A DNA stretch of 64,000 nucleotides. Origin: Aurelia coerulea (lineage: Eukaryota > Cnidaria > Scyphozoa > Semaeostomeae > Ulmaridae). The stretch spans positions 12,114,001 to 12,178,000 of the forward strand of contig CM076954.1 in NCBI GenBank assembly GCA_039566865.1, read 5' to 3'. Shown here piece after piece: positions 1 to 9,518 of the stretch. The position numbers were made by a program, and so were the translations under genes. The notes beneath the pieces are model-generated. The model was not told the origin of the DNA. It ran no database searches and saw only the letters and a program-made list of their open reading frames with translations. Position 1 is the first letter of the stretch. Every line of letters starts with the position of its first letter.

Positions 1-75
1 TATTGCTATCGCAAGCATAGATCGTTGTGTCATCTGCATAGTTACATATAGAAGCCTTACTCTTAAGATTAAATT
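1..75 (-). pseudogene. LINE reverse transcriptase fragment at window edge
   Basis: Read on the minus strand, the first 60 bases encode ICNYADDTTIYACD, the catalytic A/YADD block of a non-LTR reverse transcriptase. It is closest in wording to the 9.6-12.5 kb element (LCNFADDTTLYACG) and the 22.9-25.6 kb element ([14 protein letters not shown]) of this window. The frame breaks soon after the motif in the higher-coordinate direction, so upstream blocks are missing. The remainder of the element, if any, lies left of the window. Bases 76-214 show no recognisable coding. Confidence 0.6.
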
Positions 76-214
76 GATTTTGACATTGCTGGAGGATAAC
101 AGATGTTGTGCTTGTGAAGCAACTAATTATTTTGCCTCTCCTCTTCCATAGATAAGCAACCACCACTCAGATTGACTCAAATAATGTCTCAAACTCTAAG
201 TTGAAGCCTGTCTT

Positions 215-2170
215 CATTTTTCATTATTTCTACACGGCAGCCTCGTGAATCTAGAGGGCTGCTTTACAGGGGGCCGTTTCAATGGTCAAACTTTCAAATG
301 TTATCAATCAACTAAAAAAAGGCATTGAATAAAATTTACTTCTACCGGGTGTCTCAAAAAAGTACTCCCTTTTGATCCAACAAGGCAACAAAACGATAAC
401 ATTTTCGGGACTTTTTGAATTCATGGCTACATTTGTTGGTCTTCAACTTAAATGCACATCCTTGCACTTTGAAATCGACCACCAAACACCGGAGACATGA
501 GTTCACAAAGTCAAAATTTGGAGTGCACCTGAAACCAAACGTTTTGAGAAATGGCCTAGCCATAATTTGACACCAAACAGGCATTTTGCAAACAAATTTT
601 CAACTTTGACCTTTATTTTCTATTTTTGAAAAGATTTATACCTTGAATTACTTCAATTGTTCTTGAAGTGACTCTTCTTTTGAGGAAACGGTCCTTGCAA
701 TGCATTGCATCCTAAACATATTTGTATGAAAGACCAGGAAAAGGAACACATGCACGCTTAGTTTGGAGATGTGGTACGACTTTATCACTCTTACCACATT
801 TTTACGACTTTATCACTCTTACCACATTATCTTTTCAAAAGCAAAAAACCGAAACTTAAAGTCTACAGGTACTTTGGATAATTTTCACGATACAAATCAT
901 GACTAGGCCCTTCTTCAAAACCTCTGGTTTTGGGTGCACTGTAAATTTTGACTTTGCGAACCTGTATCTCAGGTGTTTGGTGGACGATTTCTAAATGCAA
1001 GGTGTGTGCATCTAAGTCGAAGATTGATAAATTTAGCTGTGAAGTCGGGGAGCAATGATACCTTATTGCTTGTTTCCTATTTCCAGTCAAAAGGGGGTAC
1101 TTTTTTCTGAGACACCCGGTATATTTACAATATAAAACTGGAGAATTAATAGAGTTAGGCTGAGAGAGGCAAATTACTCTTCAGCCTACTTTTGAAAAGG
1201 CTAAGGGAAGGTGCTCATGTGACATCCAAAGGCAATTTATTCCAAGTCTTTGCAGCCCGGAAAGATATAGCTTTCTGCCAACTGCACGTTTTCTTCCTTG
1301 GAGCAAGGACATCGGCAGTGGCATTGCCCACATTCATATTGATATCACGCGCTGAATCTTTCTTCAAAAGATTTGAAAGATATCTGGGTGCAAGACCTAA
1401 AATGTTTTGCATGTAATAGTAGCTGTCTCGCTTTTACTCATATCCGTAACTGTTGGGCAATTTAATTCCTTAATCAAATTTGAAGTGGATACATCATAGC
1501 TGCAATTGGTGACAATTCTTGCAGCTTGATTCTGCAGTTTTATGGTTTGCAATCTAGTTTCACTGCTGCCTCCCCAAGCAGAACAGTAGTAACAGAAATG
1601 TGGCTTTATGATGCCATGATACATTTTGATTAAGGTATCTTTAAGTACGAATTTTTTGGCATATTTCAAAAATCTTAGAGCAATAGATGTTTTCCTACAT
1701 AATAATTTCGTGTTCTGGTCCCAAGCAAGGCTATCATCAAGTTGAACTCCTACATATCTTATTTTTTAACGATGTCAATTTCAGTGCCATCAATAACAAA
1801 TTATGGGGTCTCTTCTTTATTGTCAACAATCTTGTCTAGGTTTGTTCGAGAACCTACAACCATCGCCTATGTCTTTATGACATTTAGTGACAGTTTGTTC
1901 CATTGTAACAATTCCCTTAGTCAATCGAGATCACTTTTAAGTGCATCATTCAAATCGTTGATATTTTTCACAGAATGTGAAATACTTGTGTCATCAGCAT
2001 ACATTGTCTCATTGCATTTACAGATCGTTACTATAAATTAGGAAGAGGAGTGGACCAAGACATGAATCCTGTGGTACTCCACAATAAACCCTCTGTAAAC
2101 TTGAGGATGTTCTATTAACCTGAAGAATTGAGATCGGTTTTGCAAATAGGACTTTGAACCAAGAATGCTC
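215..2170 (-). pseudogene. 5'-truncated LINE copy (DLKKAFDTVDH family), decayed
   Basis: Minus-strand fragments follow the order of a LINE ORF2 C-terminal half: the [13 protein letters not shown] block near 2040-2095, MYADDTSIS near 1980-2010, then the post-RT region at 1397-1669 (FCYYCSAWGG, LQNQAARIVTN) and at 1215-1412 (FRAAKTWNKLPLD). The 3' UTR resembles that of the 3.8-8.3 kb LINE: a CCCCTGTAAA segment, a short stem-loop with a GAGGCTGCC arm, and an AATGAAAAATGAAG tail near 215-235. Several frameshifts and stops make it dead. A foldback element (345-1119) is inserted in the 3' UTR. The endonuclease and first RT blocks are absent, so the copy is 5'-truncated. Confidence 0.7.
345..1119. 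mobile_element. Foldback MITE, CCGGGTG termini, TA target site
   Basis: The element starts CCGGGTGTCTCAAAAAAGTA and ends with the imperfect reverse complement, finishing GAGACACCCGG. TA dinucleotides flank both ends (343-344, 1120-1121), which fits a Tc1/mariner-type TA duplication. The inverted repeats are about 225 bp long (345-575 against 893-1119) with perhaps 75-80 percent identity, around a 320-bp core. There is no transposase, so it is non-autonomous. It sits inside the 3' UTR of a decayed LINE. A related end occurs at 59668. Confidence 0.8.
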
Positions 2171-3499
2171 ATGAACCTGGGTAAACAACTAGACAATTGA
2201 AACTACAGCTCCTCCACAGCAGCCACACAAAGAAGACACGATTCGTTTGGGACACACTGTAGGAATTTCCTTCATACTCCCAATGGTGAAGAGACTTGTT
2301 TTTATTGGAGAACAGATTTTACCCCAAAACTAACAAATTAAGGAGAAACGGAAACAACATTTGTTTAATTTAAGTGGAACAATTGTAAATCCCACTGAAA
2401 TTTGAAGCTGATGAGGCTATTTGGAAATCCTGTTGATGGTGAAGGTGAAGTTGCAGTTTTTAGCACCAAGAGCTGGGATAACGGAAGTAGCTAAGAGCTA
2501 GAGCCCCATCGCCCTGTTCCGATCACTGGCTCCTGTGAGCGCTTTGGTGTACAATCTCGGGATGTTTGTTTACAAAAGGAATGGGTCCTATAATTAAAAA
2601 ACCGCCCAAATAATTACTTTGCTGACACCATGAGCTTCAAGTTGAGACGTGGTTTACTTTTTTCTGGCGTGTGAATCCAGCGATATAGGAAGATGAGCGA
2701 GGCCTACCTGTGATGGAATCGCAAGTAGTTGCAATTTTTCACTTCGTGTTTCCTTGCAGCAATTATATTTTCTCTTGTTTCTCTGCTACTGATTATTAGA
2801 ACCGCAGTCAAAACATTTCAAACTTTACTCCAACTCTCTACGCGAAGATTTACAAAAAAATTTCGATCATAATATCTTCTGCTTCCCAGCCGGGGGTAAA
2901 GTTCTAACTGCAGTCAGATAGGCCACAGATCGCCCTCTTCCGATCACGAGATTTGGCTTCGAATTCTGGGATTCTCTCTCAATGACGAGACGGGGTGGAA
3001 GGTGAAATAAACAAAGAAACCTCACCAGGGGGTTTCGTTGACTTTGGATGCGCGTGAGGTAGGGTTTGAATTAATGCCAGGGGGGCATTGAAGTATGGGA
3101 AGGGGGTTATGCTATAGTGTTGCCAGTTATCTTGTAATAGACTGTAAATTGCCTATGGTGTCATTAAACGAATAAAGAGGCAAAATGTTACTTATCAAAC
3201 GAAAACATGAGATAAATATCTTTTGTTGTGTGTATGGCATCCATTTCAATTGGAAACTGCGCTTTCTTGAGCCCTCTGCGGTGGTACCGTCCGAAATTCA
3301 TGCGCGAGCTTGCGTGATCGGAACAGGGCGATGTAATGAAAATATCGCGATTTTATCGCTATGTTTTCCGACAACGATTTTATAGAAGACGGTCGCTAAA
3401 TGTACAATAACTGGTTTCTATATTTTAATCTATGAAATAAGGAATAATTCATTAGCATTAACTTTTCCGATAAAATTTACTTAGGCCAAGTAACTCAAG
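2171..3499. repeat. Gene-free stretch with dispersed copies of a 19-nt motif
   Basis: No coding sequence is recognisable. The motif ATCGCCCTGTTCCGATCAC occurs forward at 2508-2526, forward with one mismatch (CTC for CTG) at about 2928-2946, and in reverse complement at 3314-3332. A fourth copy with one mismatch lies in reverse at 3512-3531. With one extra base the first and third copies form a perfect 20-bp inverted repeat 827 bp apart (2507-2526, 3314-3333), but the outer flanks show no clear target duplication. The meaning is unknown. Confidence 0.6.
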
Positions 3500-3504
3500 G
3501 TTTC

Positions 3505-3672
3505 TTTATCAGTGATAGGAACAGGGCGATGGGGCTCTAATTGATTCAGCGACCCCTTGTTATGATGCTCAGGTGATGGGGCTCTACCGGGTATCGAACC
3601 CTGTCTACCTGACTGTTCTGGCTGCAAAGTCAGAGAATTACAGCACTGCACTACAACACCTTTAGCTGTTCC
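3505..3672 (-). mobile_element. tRNA-derived SINE-like repeat
   Basis: On the minus strand a tRNA-like head runs from about 3665 to 3590. It has an A-box-like TAGTGCAGTGCTG, a central CTGACTTTGCAGCCAGA arm resembling a Cys/Ala anticodon region, and a good polymerase III B box, GGTTCGATACC, inside GGGTTCGATACCCGG. A non-tRNA segment follows, including AGAGCCCCATC twice and a copy of the 19-nt motif seen at 2508. The anticodon arm is imperfect and no CCA end or 3' trailer is seen, so a SINE or tRNA pseudogene is more likely than a working tRNA. Confidence 0.6.
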
Positions 3673-4024
3673 TCCCAGGAAAGAATTAGATTTCGAAATC
3701 CATACATATTCATTTGGTCGACAGAGTGGATTTCCTCCACGGATCGCAAAAACACCTACCATACCGGGCGAGTCATTTCATTTTCATTTCATTTTCAATT
3801 TATTAGGCATGGTAGCCCCTCAGTTAGAGAAAAACTGATTTACAGGGGACCATGCAATAAAAATACTAAAACTAAACTAAGATATTACAATCTGATTAAG
3901 ATAATATCAATAAAAGTAAAATTAAAAGAGTTCATTGCATAAAGCATCTCAACTTATGCTTTGTGGGATTTCATCAACCCTTCCCGGAATTTCTTTAGAG
4001 TAGGTGCTCCTTTTAATTCATCAT

Positions 4025-7000
4025 TCAACCCATTCCAGAGACTGGCCCCTCTGAATGAAAAACATCTCTCTGACCAGCTGATGTTCTTAACATTGGAGTC
4101 CTAAGGTTTATATTAGAATTCCTCAGTACGCGAGAGGTTGTTTCGTTCACTCTATTGAACATGTCGCTCATATAGGACGGCGCATCACCGTTTAGGGACT
4201 TTAAAACCATTTTTAGTGTTTCAAGATCAATCAATTCCCTAACCGTGGGCCATCCTAGGGCACGAAAGAGTGGCAAGGCTGACTGGTCATATCGACTGCC
4301 GGTAACTATTCAGGCAGTACGATTTTGTAGCTTTTGGAGTTTATTAAGAGAGGTCTCACCAACATTCCCCCAAACAGGGCAGCAATATCTAAAGTAAGGT
4401 TCCACGAGAGGCTTTTGTACATCTGTTTAACAGTGGATGCAGGCACGTACCTTTTAGAGTATCTTAATATGCCAATACCTCTGGAAATCTTACTTGTCAA
4501 TGAGGCCAATTGGGAAGATCATTTTAATTGCTGATCTACTTGAACTCCTAGGTATTTAGTATCTTCAGCCATTTTAATATCGTCCTCCCCGATTTTAAAC
4601 TGTGGTTTAGCTGAGCCAGGTGAAGTAAGCTTTTTCAGTTTACCTGGGAGTCCGATAATCATGCCTTCAGTTTTTGCAACATTTAATGATAGCTTGTTTC
4701 CTTGTAGCCACAATTTCAAAGCAGCTAAATCAGTGTTAATAGCGTCATTGTCTCAGAAACAGAATCAGATGCAAAATAGATACTAGTATCATCGGCATAC
4801 ATAGATACATGGGAATTCTTCAAGCATTTTGGCAAATCATTAATGTAGACCAAAAAGAGGAGGGGCCCAAGACAGGATCCCTGAGGAACTCCGCAATTTA
4901 TAGGCTCGGTACTAGATATTTGTCCGTTAACCCTACAAAATTGCCTCCTGTCGGCAAGGTAGGAATGAAACCATTTAAATTCCTTCCCTTTAACACCATA
5001 GAATTTGAGTTTACTCAATAGAATCTCGTGATCTACTGTATCGAAGGCTTTCTTGAGATCAATATAGACAGCTGCCGTATATAAACCCTTATCGATATTA
5101 AGGTACCAATCATTCGTGCACCTGAGCAGACTCGTAAGGGTTGAATAGAGTGATTGAAAACCTGACTGATCCGAAAATATTAGTTTGTTGTTGTTGAAAT
5201 AGGAATACAACTGGTCAAAGACTAATTTTTCAAACAGACGTGAAGCGACGGGGAGTACTGAAATCGGTCTATAATTAGACTTATTATCAGTGGACCCTTG
5301 TTTGAAGATAGGCGCAACTCGTGCAGTCTTCCATTTGTCAGGAAAGCGTCAAACAGACAGGGACCAGTTGAACAGCAGTACAAGGGAGGGCGCCAAAATT
5401 TCAATGCCAGTTTTTAAGAAAAAGCTGGAGATCATATCAGTACCAAACCCATTGGATGTTTTGATTTTCGAAAAAGCTTTGAAAACTTTCGCCTTGTCGA
5501 GGGGGGAGAACGAAAACGAAGATGAAACAATTTTATCACCAAAATGTCCATTAAGAAGAGGATTTTTTGTAGCCGGTATCTTGTCACTGAGATCTTTTCC
5601 AATGTTGTAAAAAAGTGATTCATGGTTTCCGCTATATCTTCCGGATTTGAAATCACTTTCTCGTCCTCTTTAATAGAGAGGATGTTAATGGTTTTAGACC
5701 TCTTATTTATCAGCTGACTAACAGTTTTCCAAGTTTCCTTTATGTCCCCCTCACAGGAATCTAGCTTATTGGAAAAATACTCCCTTTTCATTATGCGGTT
5801 CAAATTGTTAGCTTTACAACGGACTTGCTTGTATGCGCTCATTAGTATCTCAGATTTCATTTTTACTATCTCTCGTTCTGAAGAGCTGTTTCAGGGATGG
5901 AGTAATCCAAGGACAAAAGCGTTCCGTTACCCTTCGTTCTCTAATTGGCGCATGCTTTTCGATTACGAGAGAAACCAGTTCAGACCATTTATTGACTGCA
6001 TCGTCAACACTATCAGCATTATTCACTACACTTAGCCAGTCGTACGACGCAAGGTCTTGGAGAAAAAGATCCTTGTCAAAATTTTTCATTTGCCTCGATC
6101 TGATCTTCTCAGGGACGTAGGAAGCATCTCAAACTTGGAGGGGCACGACACTTCAAGGGCACTTATTTCATTAAGCTAAAGAGGCACTTCCTGAAAATAA
6201 AAAGGGCACTTCTTTGTTTATTCCAAAATCTTGGGGGGGCACGTGTGCCCAGTGCCCCCCCGGTTCCTACGTCTCTGGATCTTCTTGTGTTTAGCTTTGA
6301 CGGAACCTCGAAATTTTCGCGTCACATATACCAAATTGTGATCACTAATAGAACATTTAATTACACCGGATTCTACCACATTCGAGGGGTTACTGACGGC
6401 GATGTGATCTATTATAGTTGAGGTATCCGTCGTCTCACGAGTAGGCTCGGATATAAGCTGCTTCAGGCCAAACGAGTTGTAAAACTCAAGGATGCGTTTA
6501 GTATTATTAGGCAAGTCTGAGGACAAAGAGACGTCTAGCAGGAGCAACATCACAGTTGGTGTCTCCCAATAGGATAATCTCCTTACCCTCAGACTCGAGG
6601 AATCTAAAAACTGCTTCTAATTTATCAAACGAGTCCACAGGGTCCGAGGGTGGCCGATACCAAGTAACTACAAAGAAGGGTTTGGCTCGGATAGGCTTCA
6701 CCTCAACACACCTTAACTCCAAATTAGAAAGAGGAATATCTTCACGAGGGTTAACTACAAAATTATCTTGTATATAGAATCCTACTCCACCTCCGTGGCG
6801 GTTGCGGTCAAGCCCATCAAAGCGATACCCTTCGATATCTAAAAGTTCCCGTGGGTAGTCTGGGTCTACTTTTGTTTCATTGAGGGCAAGCAAATGGATC
6901 CCTTTTTCATGAAGAAGAATTTTAATTTCCTCGTGATGGGCGGGCAGACTATTTACATTTAGTGATGCTATCACCATGCCCTTTCGAAAGCCCAGCCTCA

Positions 7001-7043
7001 GACCAGCTGGCGAACCTTCCATTTGCACCTTTGCATTGGGCAA
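4025..7043 (-). pseudogene. LINE A ORF2 (endonuclease - reverse transcriptase), disrupted
   Basis: The endonuclease starts near 7043 with SLNVNSL, LALNETKVD, WYRPPSDP and LLGDTNCD, continues at 6553-6290 with SDHNLVYV, is split by the hAT-type insert at 6110-6277, and resumes at 6089. RT blocks appear at 5210-4725 ([37 protein letters not shown]). The C-terminal region (KYLGVQVDQQ, then GQRDVFHSEGP) extends to 4025. At least six frameshifts or stops interrupt it. The key catalytic residues are present, so the copy decayed by point and indel mutation, not by loss of domains. Confidence 0.85.
6110..6277. mobile_element. hAT-type MITE in LINE A, 8-bp duplication GATCTTCT
   Basis: The ends are CAGGGACGTAGGAA and its near-perfect inverse TTCCTACGTCTCTG. 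GATCTTCT flanks the element directly on both sides (6102-6109, 6278-6285). A CAGRG start and an 8-bp duplication are hallmarks of the hAT superfamily. The 168-bp interior is GGGGCAC-rich and has no ORF. It splits the LINE A ORF2, so it is younger than the LINE. Longer relatives lie in each unit of the tandem array at 26106, 27177 and 28208. Confidence 0.9.
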
Positions 7044-7118
7044 ATCAGAAGTGATTTCTAACTGCGGGGGCCCGGCAATGGCATCACTAGAATTACGATG
7101 TATACCGTGATTACGAAG

Positions 7119-8277
7119 TCACTGGGTAGTAGGCCTAGTGGCCTTAAGTAGATTATTTGCAAAAATGCTTACACCAGCTTTATTGAGATGGACCTTACTC
7201 CTGTTCAAGTGATTAGAAGCGTCAATGTTCGAATGTTCACAATATTTCAATTTATGTTCCAAGCATAAATCTCTAAGGATGTAATTGACTCTTACCCTCT
7301 TCGGTTCGTATTTATCATATCTAGGCACGAGGCCGGACACGACAACGTCTATGTGATGACTTTCTATACGTTTAGCGAGGTCTATGATATCTTGAGCTAT
7401 ATTGACGTCAGACTTCTGATTATTACCCAAATCATTGGTGCCAACATGTAGCAGAATTAGATCGGGTTCTCTTTCAATGATGGGCTGGCAATAACTGTTC
7501 ATGTCCTTCACAGTTGAGCCGGAGAAAGGCTTTACAAATATATTCTCATTCTCATCACCACAAGACTTCTTGAGCTCCCATCCTTGCACGTCTTTTACCA
7601 TAGAATCGCCCACAATATAAGTCGATCGCTTTTTTCGTTGCTGGTTTTCGTCACGTGACCCGGATTTTTGAGATTTAGATGCTTCATTCTTTTCCACTGT
7701 AATATGCAAGGCACTTTGCTCATCAGACTCAGGCGTTTTAGGTTTCTGTGCTTCTCTAAGCTTTTTCAAAAAGCAAACTGAATTTTTCCTGAGTTAAAAG
7801 CTCATTTTTTTCCCTTAAACTGTTGGTAGTTTTATTCAAATCCCGGATGTCATCAGTAAGCTTGTTTACGAGATCCAGAAACACGAAAAAATTCGATCTT
7901 TCGACACTATCGTAGTCACCACATCCCTTCGGGTTGGGCGACGAGAAGGAAAAACTCTTAGAGGCATCCATCGTAGCATCAGGCAAAACGTTAGAATCGT
8001 CTTTAGATGAAAGGGAACCAAGAAAATCGGTATTGCTATCAAATTTATCTGGATTGAAAATAAAATACGAATCCTCACCAGTGCCGGTTGTAGATACATA
8101 GACTGCTCCACTCTCCACAAGGAAGTCGAGTGCGTTTTGTATCGCTACTGCAGCTAGGCCAGTTTGCTTGGCGGTAACGGCGATGATATTTTGAGCGTGA
8201 GGTCGATGTCTCCAAACTTTTCTAATTTTATTTATGGCTGCGTATATAGCTTTCTCAATTTTCGTATCTTCCATCAA
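7119..8277 (-). pseudogene. LINE A ORF1: N-terminal domain, coiled coil, SGNH hydrolase
   Basis: The first part (8277-7756, 173 aa) starts with a helical segment that looks like a winged-helix fold (about residues 5-70) and ends in a predicted coiled coil. The frame then shifts at a T/A-rich run near 7756-7769. The second part (7769-7119, 216 aa) holds an SGNH/GDSL-type domain with block I VGDSM, block III HVGTNDL and the C-terminal VHLNKAG block with its catalytic His. Lysine/arginine-rich sequence (KSQKSGSRDENQQRKKR) precedes the hydrolase. The ORF1 at 43.1-44.5 kb has the same order without the break. A homopolymer indel explains the shift best; programmed frameshifting is possible but unsupported. 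Confidence 0.8.
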
Positions 8278-8449
8278 TAGACAGTTGTAAAGAACTCAAA
8301 CAACACCGAGAACCATCGATAATAAGAGGAGCTCAGTCAGACAAATCTATACACTCTTTGAAACATCGTAATACAAAAACTACAAGCACGATTTGAAAAA
8401 TTGCAGCTCCGTTACCTTACTGGGATGTTAACTTAATTTGAGAAAACAT

Positions 8450-8613
8450 CAGGGCCGTAGGAAGAAGCTTCGGATTGGGGGGGGGGGCAATTGTTCTTAA
8501 AACAATAGAGAAAAATACATCTAATTAAGTCGTGTGACGTAGCACCATTGTTTTAAGAAATTATTGGGGGGGCTTGAGCCCCCCTGCCCCCCCCCCCACT
8601 TCCTACGGGCCTG
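8450..8613. mobile_element. hAT-type MITE, CAGGGCCGTAGGAAG termini
   Basis: The 164-bp element runs from CAGGGCCGTAGGAAG to CTTCCTACGGGCCTG, an inverted repeat with one mismatch. Flanking octamers GAAAACAT (8442-8449) and GAATACAT (8614-8621) match at 7 of 8 positions and fit a hAT duplication. Subterminal G and C runs pair with each other. No coding capacity. Confidence 0.8.
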
Positions 8614-9010
8614 GAATACATTAATAATCTAAAATGCATTATCTTAGGGTACGTTTTATTGGTAATCCTAAACTTAGCAAATGGTGAAAAGGGTAGACTT
8701 CGCAGGGACGGAAACACGTTTCCCAATCAAAGAGATGAAATCCTTCAAAACAGCAGGTTTCAAATTCATCCGAGTGAAAACGGGTCCTGTCTGCCTTTGT
8801 GGTATTGAAGCAAAGAAGAAAGTGAACATTTCCTCCTGCATTGCCCAATTTTTGAAGAAGCACGAAGAGGTCTCCTTGGCAGCTTATCGGATATTCCGGG
8901 TTTAGATATATCAGGACTGGACACACAATCCTTATGTCATATAATTCTATTTGGAAATCCAGATCTGACCAAGGGTGTTAGGACACGAACGTGTTGATTA
9001 CATATTTTTT

Positions 9011-9378
9011 ACCTTGTCTTGATCCTTGTCTCGTTTTTTGTCTTCTTTGCTTCTCTGTTTCGTGTGTGCAACAGAACAGGTTATTAGGCCCAAATGCCTC
9101 GTGTTATTTGAATATATCTTCCTTGTATTCCTGTGTCTTAGTGCGCCCTCGCAGAAGAAAGATTTTAAACCGCAGTGCCATACTAAGTCTTTGGTTATGG
9201 CTTTGCGGTTTGAAACCTTTCTTCTGCGAGGGCGCACTAAGACACAGGAATACAAGGAAGATATATTCAAATAACACGAGGCATTTGGGCCCAATAAACC
9301 GCTTAGTTGCACACACCAGTTGAAGATGAACAGAGAAGCAAGGAAGACAAGAAATCAAGACAAGGATCAAAACAAGGT
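9011..9378. mobile_element. Near-perfect 368-bp palindromic element
   Basis: The arms 9011-9181 and 9197-9378 are inverted copies around a loop of about 15 bp (9182-9196). Outer ends are ACCTTGTCTTGATCCTTGTC and its inverse with one change. The inner 100 bp of each arm are almost identical, while the outer ~50 bp diverge more and include a few indels. Both strands give similar short ORFs because of the symmetry, and none resembles a known protein. No target duplication is evident, so the ends are provisional. A transcript would fold into one long hairpin. Confidence 0.75.
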
Positions 9379-9518
9379 AAATAAATCAGATGTGAGACAG
9401 ACATTAACTTTTTCTTAGTAGTGTTGTTGTTGTTGTTTTTTCCTTGTGTATTGAAATTTTGAGTTGTAAGTGCCTTTCATGGTGGGAACTCCGATGACCT
9501 AGTGTCTATTCATTATGA

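Larger units (their letters stand above)
3774..8300 (-). mobile_element. Full-length but broken LINE (copy A), ORF1 esterase plus ORF2 EN-RT
   Basis: A two-ORF non-LTR retrotransposon on the minus strand. ORF1 (8277-7119) carries an SGNH hydrolase, ORF2 (about 7043-4025) an APE-type endonuclease, reverse transcriptase and C-terminal region. The 3' UTR holds a hairpin and ends in an ATGAAA-type microsatellite tail at 3774-3805. An ORF1 esterase and a short microsatellite tail are known from the CR1/L2 group. A 168-bp hAT-type element (6110-6277) interrupts ORF2 with an 8-bp duplication. Multiple frameshifts make the copy inactive. It is the same family as the copies at 12.5-14.8 and 39.9-44.5 kb. 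Confidence 0.85.

Noticed and set aside
2927..2948. CGCCCTCTTCCGATC resembles a sequencing adapter end.
   Set aside because: It differs from the adapter and three related genomic copies lie within 1 kb in both orientations; it is genomic repeat sequence.
3590..3665. Functional tRNA gene on the minus strand.
   Set aside because: The B box is good but the acceptor and anticodon stems pair poorly and the anticodon is ambiguous.
7756..7769. Programmed frameshift inside LINE A ORF1.
   Set aside because: The intact relative at 43.1-44.5 kb has one continuous ORF1, and the site is a homopolymer run.
9026..9370. Four overlapping open frames of 80-110 codons on both strands.
   Set aside because: They are mirror images produced by the palindrome and match no protein.
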